A stretch of 64,000 bases of DNA from Pseudomonas anguilliseptica (lineage in GTDB: Bacteria > Pseudomonadota > Gammaproteobacteria > Pseudomonadales > Pseudomonadaceae): contig NZ_FNSC01000001.1 of assembly GCF_900105355.1 (NCBI RefSeq), positions 930,001 to 994,000 of the forward strand. The letters run 5' to 3'. The translations under genes and the position numbers were made by a program. Shown here in pieces: positions 1-9,157 of this stretch. Each line of letters opens with the position of its first letter. Within the stretch, counting starts at the first letter, position 1. The notes below the pieces were generated by a model. The model was not told the DNA's origin. It saw nothing but the letters and a program-made list of their open reading frames with translations, and did no database searches.

Positions 1-441
1 AGCGCGCTGCGCCGCACGCTGATTGTCGCCGGCGGCTGGTCGCTGTTCGCCAGCCTGGGTTTTGCGCTGTTCTTTCTACTCGGCGGGCACTGGTTTATCA
101 GTCTGCAGACCAATATCGCGGCGGTGCGCGAAACCGCATTCGTCTACCTACCGTACCTCGCCCTGCTGCCGCTGATCGCAGTCTGGAGCTACCTGCTCGA
201 CGGTCTGTTTATCGGTGCCACCCGCGCCCGCGAGATGCGCGATGCCATGCTGCTGGCCCTGCTGCTCAGTCTGCCGCTGGCCTGGGCCCTGCAGCCACTG
301 GGCAATCAGGGCTTGTGGCTGGCCTTCCTGAGCTTTATGGGACTGCGCAGCCTGTGCCTGGGTGGCTATGCTTACCGCCTGACCCGTGCCGACCACTGGT
401 TCGCCCCTAGCCAATCAGGAGCCCCTTATGCTCAGCCCTGA
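1..441 (+). CDS. MATE-family (DinF-like) efflux transporter, C-terminal part
   Basis: The open frame enters from the left edge of the window, so the start codon is outside; about 146 C-terminal residues are visible. They are strongly hydrophobic with roughly four membrane segments, and the stretch VWSYLLDGLFIGATRAREMR is typical of DinF-like MATE transporters, which exchange cations for drugs or toxic organic compounds at the inner membrane. The stop codon overlaps the next gene, whose ATG lies at 428, which suggests co-transcription. The transported substrate cannot be told from sequence. Confidence 0.85.
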   Translation, partial: SALRRTLIVAGGWSLFASLGFALFFLLGGHWFISLQTNIAAVRETAFVYLPYLALLPLIAVWSYLLDGLFIGATRAREMRDAMLLALLLSLPLAWALQPLGNQGLWLAFLSFMGLRSLCLGGYAYRLTRADHWFAPSQSGAPYAQP

Positions 442-1447
442 AATGCCCTGCGATGAAGTCTTGCGCCAGCAGATCCTCGATGACAACGAGTTGATCGATA
501 CCCCTGCCGACCCCTATCTGGATACCCTGGTGCGGGTGGTGCGCGAAGTCTTCGCGGTAAAAACCGTGCTGATCAGCCTGATCGACCATGACCGCCAGTG
601 GTTCAAATCGCGCATCGGCCTGGAGATCAGCGAAACTCCACGGACCATCTCCTTCTGCGCCCACGCGATTCTCGGCACCCAGCCACTGATCGTCGAAGAC
701 ACCCATAACGATCTGCGTTTTCACGACAACCCGGTGGTGATCAACAATCCGCAGATCCGTTTCTATGCCGGGCAACCGCTGTTTTCCCAGGAAGGCCAGC
801 CGCTGGGCACCCTGTGCCTGATCGACCCGGCCCCACGGCAGCTGACGGGCAAGCAGGTGCGCCTGTTTATCGACATGGCGACCCTTGGTCGAGGGCTACC
901 TGAAGCTGCGCCACGTCAGCGAGCAGACCGCGCAGCTGCGCGCGGCGCTGAGCCGTGAACAGCGCAAGACCATGCTCGACCCGCTGACCCAGCTATGGAA
1001 CCGCGCCGGCCTCAACCACTTTCTGCCCAGGCAGCAGGCACAGGCCGACGACCTGGGCTTGCAGCTCGGCGTGCTGTTCTGCGACCTGGATTACTTCAAG
1101 AAGGTCAACGACAACCACGGCCACGCCGCTGGCGATCAGGTGCTGTGGGAAACCGCCCGGCGCATCAGCGCCGCCGTACGCCCGCAGGATGTAGTGACGC
1201 GCAGCGGCGGCGAGGAGTTCGTGGTGCTGCTGCAGGTGCACGACCAGCATGAATTGCTGCTGATCGCCGAGCGCATTCGCAGCGCCCTGAACAAGGAGCC
1301 GATGAGCATCGACGAGCTGCAGCTCAACCTGACCATCAGCATCGGCGCAGCCCCCAGGAACCACCACCCGCCACCATGAACCGCGCCGACCAGGCGCTGC
1401 ATCAGGCCAAGGGCAATGGCCGCAACCGAGTCGAACTCGCCAACTGA
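428..1447 (+). pseudogene. GAF-GGDEF diguanylate cyclase, interrupted by two frameshifts
   Basis: A GAF-type sensor domain (about residues 20-150) is followed by a GGDEF domain with the active-site motif SGGEEF near nt 1203-1220 and an RxxD inhibitory site (RPQD) just before it, so the intact product would make cyclic-di-GMP. The gene is read in three segments. The first frame (428 to about 885) ends at a spurious stop near 958. An apparently inserted T near 885 moves it into the second frame. One lost base between about 1345 and 1375 moves it back, and the real C-terminus (ADQALHQAKGNGRNRVEL) ends at 1447. The ATG at 428 overlaps the upstream transporter. Either it is a recent pseudogene or the sequence contains single-base errors; the conserved motifs on both sides of each break argue for very recent or artefactual damage. 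Confidence 0.8.
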
Positions 1448-1474
1448 CCCTCCACACCAGACAAGGGAAACCCT

Positions 1475-1930
1475 ATGGGCCAAGCGCTTGCTGCCTACCT
1501 GCATTACCTGTCGATCTTCCTGCTGTTCGCCCTGCTCAGCATCGAGCATGTGCAATTCAAACTGCCGCTGGACCTGCGCCGCGCGCGCAGCCTGATCATC
1601 ACCGACATCGCCTACGGCATCAGCGCAGGCCTGGTGCTGTTCACCGGTCTGGCGCGGGTGCTCTGGTACGGCAAGGGCCTGGACTACTACCTGGGCAACA
1701 GCCTGTTTCACGCCAAAGTCGGCCTGTTTATCCTGGTCGGGCTGATCTCCGTGGTGCCGACCTTCGTCTTCCTCAACTGGCGCAACAGCCTCAAGGCTGG
1801 CGAAGTGCCGCAGGTCAGCCCCGCCAAGGCGCGGATGGTGATCATGGTGATTCGCCTGGAACTGTTGCTGCTACTGGCCATCCCATTACTGGCGGTGCTG
1901 ATGGCACGCGGTTATGGCGTGATCGGCTGA
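1475..1930 (+). CDS. DUF2214 family inner-membrane protein
   Basis: This 151-residue protein has about four hydrophobic helices (about residues 8-25, 45-65, 80-100 and 125-148). Conserved-looking polar positions include the IEHV motif after the first helix and FHAKVGLF in the third. It matches my memory of the DUF2214 family, whose function is unknown. The ATG at 1475 is preceded by AAGGGAAA at good spacing. It follows the GGDEF gene by 27 bp on the same strand and may share its transcript. Confidence 0.75.
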   Translation: MGQALAAYLHYLSIFLLFALLSIEHVQFKLPLDLRRARSLIITDIAYGISAGLVLFTGLARVLWYGKGLDYYLGNSLFHAKVGLFILVGLISVVPTFVFLNWRNSLKAGEVPQVSPAKARMVIMVIRLELLLLLAIPLLAVLMARGYGVIG

Positions 1931-1952
1931 CGCCTGAACAGACCAGCAAGCC

Positions 1953-2001
1953 TGTGGGAGGCGCTTTAGCGGCGAACGGATGTCGCGGCTAAAGCCTCAC
2001 A
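1953..2001. repeat. REP-like palindromic element (degenerate)
   Basis: The span starts TGTGGGAGGCGCTTTAGC and ends with GCTAAAGCCTCACA, which pairs imperfectly with it. This is the typical Pseudomonas extragenic palindromic (REP) unit, decayed in its right arm. It lies between the DUF2214 gene and xseB and could also act as a weak transcription barrier. Confidence 0.65.
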
Positions 2002-2094
2002 AGCCCAGAAAGCGCCTGCTGATTTGCCCGCACGGCATGGCTCTGCTAGTGTCGCGCCGGTTCCGATTCCCCGATCTACCCCGAGATATCCGCC

Positions 2095-2340
2095 ATGGCC
2101 GCCCGCAAAAAAGCCACGCTCGACTTCGAGCGATCCCTGACCGATCTGCAGAACCTGGTCGAGCGTCTGGAAAACGGCGAGCTGTCGCTGGAAGACTCGC
2201 TGACCGCCTTCGAACAGGGCGTGCGCCTGACCCGCGATTGCCAGACTGCCCTGGCTCAGGCCGAACAGAAAGTGCAGATCCTCATGGAGCGCGACGGCGA
2301 GCTGGAGGAAGCTCCCTTCGACGCGGACCAGCAGGCATGA
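2095..2340 (+). CDS. xseB: Exodeoxyribonuclease VII small subunit
   Basis: The 81-residue product has the XseB signature: [20 protein letters not shown] followed by [19 protein letters not shown], a two-helix hairpin. Several XseB copies coat the XseA large subunit to form ExoVII, which degrades single-stranded DNA in the cytoplasm. Length matches the family (about 80 residues). Its TGA overlaps the ATG of ispA (ATGA), so the two are translationally coupled; xseB-ispA-dxs is a conserved Pseudomonas order. Confidence 0.95.
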   Translation: MAARKKATLDFERSLTDLQNLVERLENGELSLEDSLTAFEQGVRLTRDCQTALAQAEQKVQILMERDGELEEAPFDADQQA

Positions 2341-3224
2341 TTGCGGCCTACCAGAGCAGCTGCCAACGCCGCGTCGATGCCGCCCTGGAAAACCTCCTGA
2401 GCAGCCCACGTCCGGAACTGGAACGTCTTTACGCCGCCATGCGCTACAGCCTGTTCAATGGCGGCAAACGGGTGCGCCCGCTGCTCGCCTACGCAGCCTG
2501 CGAAGCCCTCGGAGGCGAACCTGAGCGGGCCAACGCGGCGGCCTGCGCAGTGGAGCTGATCCACGCCTATTCCCTGGCGCATGATGACCTGCCGGCAATG
2601 GACGATGACGACCTGCGCCGCGGCCAGCCGACTACCCACATAGCCTTCGATGAAGCCTGTGCGATTCTCGCCGGTGACGGCCTGCAGAGCCTGGCGTTTG
2701 AAGTGCTCAGCGATGCCACACACAACCCGCATGACGCCGAGTTGCGTCTGGCCATGCTCAGCACCCTGGCGCGCGCTGCTGGCCCGGCCGGCATGGTCGG
2801 CGGACAGGCCATCGACCTCGGCTCCGTCGGTCAGACTCTCGACCAGAACGCCTTGGAAATCATGCATCGACACAAGACCGGCGCATTGATCGAAGCCAGT
2901 GTGCAGCTCGGCGCATTGGCCAGTGGCAAGGCCGATGACCACGCACTAAAAGCCCTGCACACCTATGCGCGGGCTGTCGGCCTGGCGTTCCAGGTACAAG
3001 ACGACATCCTCGACGTGGAAAGCGACACCACCACACTGGGCAAGACCCAGGGCAAGGACCAGGCCAACGACAAACCCACCTACCCTGCCCTGCTCGGCCT
3101 CGACGCCGCCAAGACCTACGCCCTGGAGCTACGCGACCAGGCCCTGCACGCCCTGCGCCCATTCGACCAGGCCGCCGAGCCGCTGCGTGATCTGGCGCGC
3201 TATATCGTCGAACGGCGCAGCTAG
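2337..3224 (+). CDS. ispA: (2E,6E)-farnesyl diphosphate synthase
   Basis: This 295-residue trans-prenyltransferase condenses isopentenyl and dimethylallyl/geranyl diphosphate to farnesyl diphosphate, the precursor of quinones and undecaprenyl carriers. The first aspartate-rich motif is visible in [17 protein letters not shown] (about residue 84) and the second in [13 protein letters not shown] (about residue 220). GGKRVRP near residue 42 binds the diphosphate. The ATG at 2337 overlaps the xseB stop; upstream in-frame codons belong to a shadow reading of xseB. It works with dxs, the first enzyme of the MEP pathway, 3.6 kb downstream; unlike in PAO1, about 3.6 kb of other genes separate the two. 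Confidence 0.96.
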   Translation: MIAAYQSSCQRRVDAALENLLSSPRPELERLYAAMRYSLFNGGKRVRPLLAYAACEALGGEPERANAAACAVELIHAYSLAHDDLPAMDDDDLRRGQPTTHIAFDEACAILAGDGLQSLAFEVLSDATHNPHDAELRLAMLSTLARAAGPAGMVGGQAIDLGSVGQTLDQNALEIMHRHKTGALIEASVQLGALASGKADDHALKALHTYARAVGLAFQVQDDILDVESDTTTLGKTQGKDQANDKPTYPALLGLDAAKTYALELRDQALHALRPFDQAAEPLRDLARYIVERRS

Positions 3225-3328
3225 CCCAGCAGCGCCATCAATACCTGCCCGCTCAGCCCATGAAGATTGCTTCACCCGACAGCCAAGCACCCTAAGATGA
3301 GCGCTTCGCAATTTCGGAGCCGCGCCCC

Positions 3329-3781
3329 ATGCACCTCGGCCATCGCCTGCTCGTCGTGGCATCGAGCTCAGCCTCACAGCGCAGGCCCCGAGCACGGCAA
3401 GCCGGTGTGGCTGCTGCAAGGTCTTCCCGAATGCTGGTACGCTGACATCCGCAGCTCGAGGTGGCGGCGGCCGGTCATGACGGCCTAGAACCTGGCGCGA
3501 CTGAAGCCGCAGCGGGTTAAGGCGCTCGGTGCCCTTCGACGGCCTACCGAAACGTCCGGCCATCGAGATTATGCGCAAGGCCTACGCCGGCCGCGTCCAC
3601 TACATCCTGTATTTCTGGCAGCCGGGCGGCCTAGGCAGGGCTGGACGAAGACATTGGCCGCAGCCTGCACCTGGAGCGCCACGACCTGCCCGGTTCCGGC
3701 CACTGGTTGCAGACCGAATGCGGCGTACAGGTCAGCGAACTACTGCTGGGGTTTCTAAGCCGGCATTACTCCGCCAACTGA
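3329..3781 (+). pseudogene. Alpha/beta-hydrolase (epoxide-hydrolase-like) relic
   Basis: No intact gene is present between ispA and the deacetylase, but pieces of one alpha/beta-hydrolase remain in order on the plus strand. The first is GPEHGKPVWLLQGLPECWY near 3386-3440, the strand and oxyanion region before the nucleophile elbow (family usual: LLHGFPECWY). The next is AYAGRVHYILYFWQPG near 3580-3625, typical of epoxide-hydrolase cap regions. The last is LPGSGHWLQTE near 3690-3720, which carries the catalytic histidine and runs to a TGA at 3779. They lie in different frames and the segment with the nucleophile Asp is gone, so this is a deleted and frameshifted remnant. The assignment rests on these three motifs only. 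Confidence 0.7.
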
Positions 3782-3788
3782 ATACCAC

Positions 3789-4939
3789 TCAGCGAAGGCC
3801 TGCAGCCCCGAGCAAGGCATGACAGTCCTCCAACATCACCCCACTACTGCGCATGAACTGATGCAACTCAGGCAAAATCTGGCGAGCCTTGGGGTGGATG
3901 TCGTGGAACAACACGATGCCCTTGCGCCACAACAGCATCAGCGTCATCAGGCGATCCTGCATCGCCGCGGGCTGCATCTTGGCGTTCCAGTCCTGAGAGT
4001 CGATGTTCCACAATACGACACGCCCGTCATGGCTCTTGAGGTAAGCCACCAACTCCGGGTTACGCTGGCCATAGGGGGGGGGGGGGGGGGGGGGGGGGGC
4101 GAAACCACAGCCCCAGCTCAGGGGCATCAGGCTGAACCTGGACGATCAAATCTCGGGTTCGCTCCAGCGAGTCCTGCCACTGCGCGAGCTTCTGATGCGC
4201 CACATGGCGATAGCCGTGCGACGCCAGGCATTGCCCCGCGTACAGCGGGGTCAGGTTCTGCAACGGTTGCTCTGCTGCGCGGCGCTGCAGATTTTCCCCA
4301 AGCACAAAGAAGAAAGCACCGATACCCTCAGTCTGTAGCCATTGCTGTAAGTGCTCGGTCTCCTGATTGGCCGATGGGCCGTCGTCGAAGCTCAGGATGA
4401 ACTGACGATCCGCCAGTTCATTGCCTGTCAGCTCACGCTCGTCCAGCCGGTCGATCTCGCTGGTAATCGCTGGAAACAATGCGGCCAGGCGCACCTGCTC
4501 ATAGAGGTAGGTGGCATGGAAGCGCTCCGCTGCAACCTGCCAACGTACATCGCCAGGCGTCGAGACGGGCTGGGCAGCCGCTGCAAGCAATGCGGCCCAG
4601 TCATCGGCCGTGGCACCCGCCGCACGATAATTTTCCAGCAAACGCTGGCGACTCTGCTCGAGCCAGCGCTGTACAGAACCCACGTTGGGATTCTTCACGC
4701 CGGTAAAGCTGATCAGTGCATCGCGGCCATCCAGCGGATGTGCGCTGCATAACCCGCACGAAGACAAGGATTTCCTGACGCGATGCAGCATCAAAACGCG
4801 CCGCGCTGTCGATGGCTTCGGGCCACAGACTGCGGTCGTAGCTTGCCACTCGCTCAGGCCCGGCCGCCCAGGCACCGAGCGAAAGGCTCAGGTACAACAA
4901 CCCGAGCCCTCGGCCGAGGGTCTTGATCGAAGCCCCCAT
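3789..4939 (-). pseudogene. Polysaccharide deacetylase (NodB-like), frameshifted, with G26 tract
   Basis: The protein starts with a signal peptide (MGASIKTLGRGLGLLYLSLS, ATG at 4939) and would be a periplasmic NodB-type carbohydrate deacetylase. All catalytic motifs can be read: FDDGPS (metal-binding Asp), SHGYRH (His pair), RPP-YG, WNIDSQDW and LFHDIH. Two breaks separate them. One shift lies near 4740-4770 between the N-terminal region and the rest. The second is a run of 26 C on the coding strand (G 4074-4099) inside RPPYG; 7 C would give the usual motif and 25 would be in frame with extra prolines, whereas 26 is one base out. The start is 2 bp past the end of the upstream VWA gene, so the two form a pair. 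Deacetylation of a glycan or exopolysaccharide is the likely role if the gene is functional; the substrate is unknown. Confidence 0.8.
4074..4099. repeat. Mononucleotide tract of 26 consecutive G
   Basis: Twenty-six uninterrupted G residues lie on the plus strand, within the deacetylase reading frame on the minus strand. It is the only such tract in the window. It is either a slippage-prone contingency tract or an assembly or sequencing artefact. Confidence 0.95.
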
Positions 4940-4941
4940 GA

Positions 4942-6664
4942 TCAACGCCCCAAGCGTTCACGCATGCGAGTGATGGCCGTATCGTAAACCTTGTTCTCCT
5001 TGTTGCTCTTGGCCCAGATGAAGTTCTGCAAGGCCTGCTCGTATTGATGCTGCGCTTCGAAGATACGGGCGATGTTGTAGTAGGAGCTGGCCAGAACGGT
5101 AGAACGCGAGCTGCCACGGGCAAAGGCGATGGCCTGACGGTTGGCCCATATCGCATCTGCCAGCTTGTTCTGACGCTGGAAGGCCAGTCCCAGATTGCTA
5201 TATGCCTGGGCATAGGTGGGGTCGTTCTTCAAAGCCTCGCGGTAGTAGAACACCGCATCGTCGTATTTCTTCTCGTGATAGAGCTTTTCGCCCTGACGGT
5301 TCTGCTCCAGCGCCAGCTTTGCCGTCCGAAGGATGTCATGCGCCCTGGCGATGGGCGCGATCAGCTTGTCGCCACTGAACAGTTCAATTTCAGCCAAGCC
5401 ATTCTCACCCGCATCTGCCGCCTCCAGTACCACCTTGAAGCGCGAAACCTCGATAGCCTCAGGCAACGTGAAGACCTGCCGAGACTTGCCCACTTCGAGG
5501 ACATAGAAACGCTTGGCATCGTCATTGATCAACACGCCGACCTTCTGCACCGAACTGCCTTGCGGAAGGCTCAGGGCGAACCTGTCGATCTTCACCGGAA
5601 CGCTGAAGTTGAGTGCCGCCCACTCGCCAACACCACTGCCGGTGATGCCTTCGGCCCAGGAGCTGGCAGAATTGCCATCGACCAGATTGTGCGGTGCGAA
5701 GCGGCTATCGATGCCACGTCCGGCATCGGCACGCGAAGACGCCGTGACCCAGCTAGGCGCCTGATACTGCGACACGCCACGCCCTTCTGCCGCCCCCTTG
5801 ACCTCGACGTCCAAGGCACGCCAGGTGTTGTCGAAGTCCGGGCGGCTGGAGCGTAGGGTCAAGCGATAGTTGCTTGCGGAACCGCCGGCGATCTGCTCGA
5901 TGACGCGCTTGAATTGCCCGGAATCCTTGTCGTAAAAGCTGCCAGCACGGCTATCGGCCAACCAGCGGTATTCGTCCAGATTGGGGCCGACCACATTGAG
6001 TACCGCATCCAGTTTGTCCAGATCGGCCAGAACATCATTAGCGGTGCGAGCCGTCACATTGTCAGCACTGTGAAAAGGCGCATCGGTAATCAGGATGAAT
6101 ACCTTGCGCCGCTCAGGATCATGGCTGAATTCGGTAGCGGCATAGTGCAGCGCATCCAGTGCGTTCTCTGGCTCGTCCCCACCGCCATCTGCACTCAGTG
6201 CGGTAACCGAGCGCTTGAAGTCGTCCGCAGATGTCGTGAAGTCCACCTTGCTGTTCAGCTCGTCACCAAACGAGACCAGCGCGAAACGATAGTCGAAACC
6301 GGACGCCTGCACGATATTGGCGAACTCCAGAGTACGCTGGATCAGCCCATCGATCTCCTCGGCCATACTGCCGGTGTCATCGAAGACGAAGACGAAGACG
6401 AAATCAACACCGCGAGTATCGGCCGAGATGGGCGCCACACTCTCCACACTCAGGACATCGCTCGGTTTGAGGTCTTCCATCACCACAAAATCTGCCGGGA
6501 GCAGGCCACTGATCGGCGCGCCGCTCTTGGCATCTCGTACGTTGACGTCGACGCTGATCAGCGGAAAGCGACTGGATAAGAACATCGGCCTTGTTAGCCG
6601 CCTGAATGCTACCGGCGAGCAGGCAGAGGGAAAATGCAGAAAGCACAGCGCAACGCTGAAACAT
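4942..6664 (-). pseudogene. VWA-discoidin-TPR exported protein with N-terminal frameshift
   Basis: Starting at the ATG at 6664 gives a clear signal peptide (MFQRCAVLSAFSLCLLAGS, then IQA). The frame is then lost near 6570-6590, and the rest continues one base out; an open reading that starts farther upstream at 6798 is therefore spurious at its N-terminus. After the shift come a short beta domain (ISVDVNVRDAKSG), a von Willebrand A domain with a MIDAS-like DDTGSM preceded by a VF dipeptide repeat (gtcttc three times), and a discoidin-like beta region (NLVDGNSASSWAEG onward). The protein ends with two or three TPR repeats (EKKYDDAVFYYREALKNDP and following). It probably acts in the periplasm as a binding or scaffold protein; its partner may be the deacetylase encoded right behind it. 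The exact role is unknown. If the frameshift is an error the gene is intact. Confidence 0.75.
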
Positions 6665-6883
6665 GACGGCTCCTTGTCGAGATTATTCCTTGCCCCTGAA
6701 GCGGGGTGGTGCGCGATTCTTGATGCAAGCCCCAGGCGTTGGCAACAAACGCCTGAAAGACAAAGGCAGCAACGCGAGAAAACTGCAAAGCGCATCACAA
6801 CTGCATCGGATTACTGCGCATTGGGCTGTTTTCCTAGCATCAGGTAAACTGCCGCATCTTTTACACCTATAACGATCTGCCTG

Positions 6884-8779
6884 ATGCCGACGACCTTCCA
6901 CGAGATTCCCCGTGAGCGCCCGCTGACGCCCCTTCTAGACCGCGCCAATACGCCGGACGAGCTACGCCGCCTGGGCGAAGCCGAGCTGGAAACTCTGGCC
7001 GACGAGCTGCGTCAGTACCTGTTGTATACGGTCGGGCAGACGGGCGGGCATTTCGGCGCGGGCCTCGGGGTGATCGAGCTGACCGTGGCCCTGCATTACG
7101 TCTTCGACACCCCGGATGATCGCCTGGTGTGGGATGTCGGCCATCAGGCCTATCCGCACAAGACCCTCACTGGCCGCCGCGAACAGATGGGCAGCCTACG
7201 GCAGAAGGACGGTATCGCCGCCTTCCCGCGCCGCTCGGAAAGCGAGTACGACACCTTTGGCGTTGGCCACTCCAGCACCAGCATCAGCGCCGCCCTCGGC
7301 ATGGCCATCGCTGCGCGCATTCAAGGCAGCAAACGCAAGAGCGTCGCGGTGATTGGCGACGGCGCACTGACCGCCGGCATGGCCTTCGAGGCGCTGAACC
7401 ACGCCAGCGACGTCAACGCCAATATGCTGGTGATCCTCAACGACAACGATATGTCGATCTCCAAGAACGTTGGCGGTCTGTCCAACTACCTGGCCAAGAT
7501 CCTCTCCAGCCGCACCTACGCCAGCATGCGCGAGGGCAGCAAGAAGATCCTCTCGCGCCTGCCAGGCGCCTGGGAGATCGCGCGCAAGACCGAAGAACAC
7601 GCCAAGGGCATGCTGGTGCCCGGCACCCTGTTCGAGGAGCTGGGTTGGAACTATATCGGCCCGATCGACGGCCATGATCTGCCGACCCTGCTCGCCACCC
7701 TGCGCAATATGCGCGACCTCGATGGCCCGCAGTTTCTCCATGTGGTGACCAAGAAGGGCAAGGGCTTCGCCCCGGCCGAAGCCGACCCGATCGGCTACCA
7801 CGCGATTACCAAGCTGGAGCCGATCAACGCGCCGGCCACTCCCAAGCAAGCCAGCGGGCCGAAATACTCCAGCGTATTCGGCCAGTGGCTGTGCGATATG
7901 GCCGCGACAGACCCGCGTCTGGTCGGCATCACCCCGGCGATGAAGGAAGGCTCCGATCTGGTGGCGTTCAGCGAACGCTATCCCGAGCGCTATTTCGATG
8001 TGGCCATCGCCGAACAGCACGCGGTGACCCTGGCCGCCGGCATGGCCTGCGATGGCGCCAAGCCGGTGGTGGCGATCTATTCCACCTTCCTCCAGCGCGC
8101 CTATGACCAGCTGATTCACGACGTGGCCGTGCAGCACCTCGACGTGCTGTTCGCCATCGACCGCGCCGGCCTGGTCGGCGAAGACGGTCCGACCCACGCC
8201 GGCAGCTTCGATATTTCCTACCTGCGCTGCATCCCCGGCATGCTGGTGATGACCCCGAGCGATGAAAACGAACTGCGCCGCATGCTGACCACCGGCCACC
8301 TGCTCAACGGCCCGGCCGCCGTGCGCTACCCACGCGGCAGCGGCCCGAATGCCACCATCGAGCCAGGTCTGGAGCCACTGGAAATCGGCAAGGGCGTCGT
8401 TCGTCGCCAAGGCAGCAAAGCAGCCTTGCTGGTATTCGGCGTACAACTGAGTGAGGCGCTCAAGGTGGGCGATGCACTCGACGCCACCGTGGTCGACATG
8501 CGCTTTGTCAAACCGCTGGATGAGGCCCTGGTACGCCAGCTGGCAGCCAGCCACGAACTGCTGGTGACCATCGAAGAAAACAGCGTGATGGGCGGTGCTG
8601 GCAGCGCAGTCAGCGAGTTCCTCGCCCACGCGAACATCCTCAAGCCAGTGCTGCACCTGGGCCTGCCCGACTACTACGTCGAGCACGCCAAACCGGCGCA
8701 GATGCTTGCCGAATGCGGGTTGGATGCCACCGGTATCGAAGCCGCCATCCGAGCGCGCCTCGCCAGCTTTTCTGCATGA
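6884..8779 (+). CDS. dxs: 1-deoxy-D-xylulose-5-phosphate synthase
   Basis: The 631-residue enzyme joins pyruvate and glyceraldehyde 3-phosphate, using thiamine diphosphate, in the first step of the MEP isoprenoid pathway. The diphosphate/Mg motif [17 protein letters not shown]...NDNDMSIS is at about residues 157-190, and the pyrimidine-binding half has [16 protein letters not shown] and [26 protein letters not shown] near residue 80 is the family N-terminal signature. Length and order are complete. It faces away from the VWA gene across a 219-bp spacer that should hold its promoter. Confidence 0.98.
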   Translation: MPTTFHEIPRERPLTPLLDRANTPDELRRLGEAELETLADELRQYLLYTVGQTGGHFGAGLGVIELTVALHYVFDTPDDRLVWDVGHQAYPHKTLTGRREQMGSLRQKDGIAAFPRRSESEYDTFGVGHSSTSISAALGMAIAARIQGSKRKSVAVIGDGALTAGMAFEALNHASDVNANMLVILNDNDMSISKNVGGLSNYLAKILSSRTYASMREGSKKILSRLPGAWEIARKTEEHAKGMLVPGTLFEELGWNYIGPIDGHDLPTLLATLRNMRDLDGPQFLHVVTKKGKGFAPAEADPIGYHAITKLEPINAPATPKQASGPKYSSVFGQWLCDMAATDPRLVGITPAMKEGSDLVAFSERYPERYFDVAIAEQHAVTLAAGMACDGAKPVVAIYSTFLQRAYDQLIHDVAVQHLDVLFAIDRAGLVGEDGPTHAGSFDISYLRCIPGMLVMTPSDENELRRMLTTGHLLNGPAAVRYPRGSGPNATIEPGLEPLEIGKGVVRRQGSKAALLVFGVQLSEALKVGDALDATVVDMRFVKPLDEALVRQLAASHELLVTIEENSVMGGAGSAVSEFLAHANILKPVLHLGLPDYYVEHAKPAQMLAECGLDATGIEAAIRARLASFSA

Positions 8780-8826
8780 GCACCGCTCATCCAGAGCTGA
8801 GCCAGGCTTGCTTGTAATTCATCCAC

Positions 8827-8852
8827 CCGCGCATTAAGGTGCGCGGCGTTTT
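8827..8852 (+). terminator. Possible terminator after dxs
   Basis: A GC-rich inverted repeat CCGCGC / GTGCGCGG with a short loop is followed by CGTTTTA. The stem is imperfect and the T-run short, so this is a weak call; it is placed between the end of dxs and the start of the cobalamin riboswitch. Confidence 0.4.
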
Positions 8853-8865
8853 ACTTCCGTCAAGG

Positions 8866-9042
8866 TGCGCCCTTCCACAGTGAAGCGGCGTTAAACGGGA
8901 AGCCGGTGCGTTCTGACGAACCATCCCGGCGCAGCCCCCGCAACGGTAATCGACCGCAGAGCCGTTCTGCACGTCACCTCAACGCCACTGGGTCATCCGG
9001 GAAGGCGAGGCGGCGCACGTCGAGAGCCCGGAGACCGGCCTT
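8866..9042 (+). promoter_or_regulatory. Cobalamin (adenosylcobalamin) riboswitch
   Basis: The 378-bp space between dxs and btuB is filled by a B12 riboswitch. Landmarks in order are AAACGGGAAGCCGGTG near 8894, the B12-box-like core CAGCCCCCGCAACGGTAA near 8932, CCACTGGG near 8985, GGGAAGGCGAGGCG near 8999 and GAGCCCGGAGACCGGCC near 9024. The order and spacing match the class I cobalamin element. It controls the btuB gene immediately downstream: when B12 is plentiful, expression is switched off. Confidence 0.93.
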
Positions 9043-9122
9043 GCAGGATGTGACTGGTGTTGCGGAGGGCATCACCGTCAAGCTCAGGCTGCGCCCGCGC
9101 GCCCGTTCTTGCCCCTGCCCTT

Positions 9123-9148
9123 CTCAAAAGTCGTTCGACCTTTTGAGG
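9123..9148 (+). promoter_or_regulatory. Hairpin overlapping the btuB ribosome-binding site
   Basis: CTCAAAAG (9123-9130) pairs with CTTTTGAG (9140-9147), and the right arm contains most of the GAGG Shine-Dalgarno (9145-9148) of btuB. This is a plausible expression platform by which the upstream riboswitch blocks translation initiation. Confidence 0.65.
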
Positions 9149-9157
9149 ATTCTCTAC

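Noticed and set aside
3819..4400. Plus-strand open frame with a poly-Gly run
   Set aside because: The glycines come from the G26 tract; the minus strand holds the recognisable deacetylase motifs.
6665..6883. Specific promoters in the spacer between the VWA gene and dxs
   Set aside because: Only weak -35/-10-like words (for example TTGGGC) are visible; not enough to support a call.
7196..8686. 496-codon open frame opposite dxs
   Set aside because: Antisense to a complete dxs, low-complexity His/Gly/Val composition typical of shadows.
8906..9157. N-terminal extension of btuB
   Set aside because: It would translate the riboswitch; the signal peptide starts at the GTG at 9158 behind a good Shine-Dalgarno.
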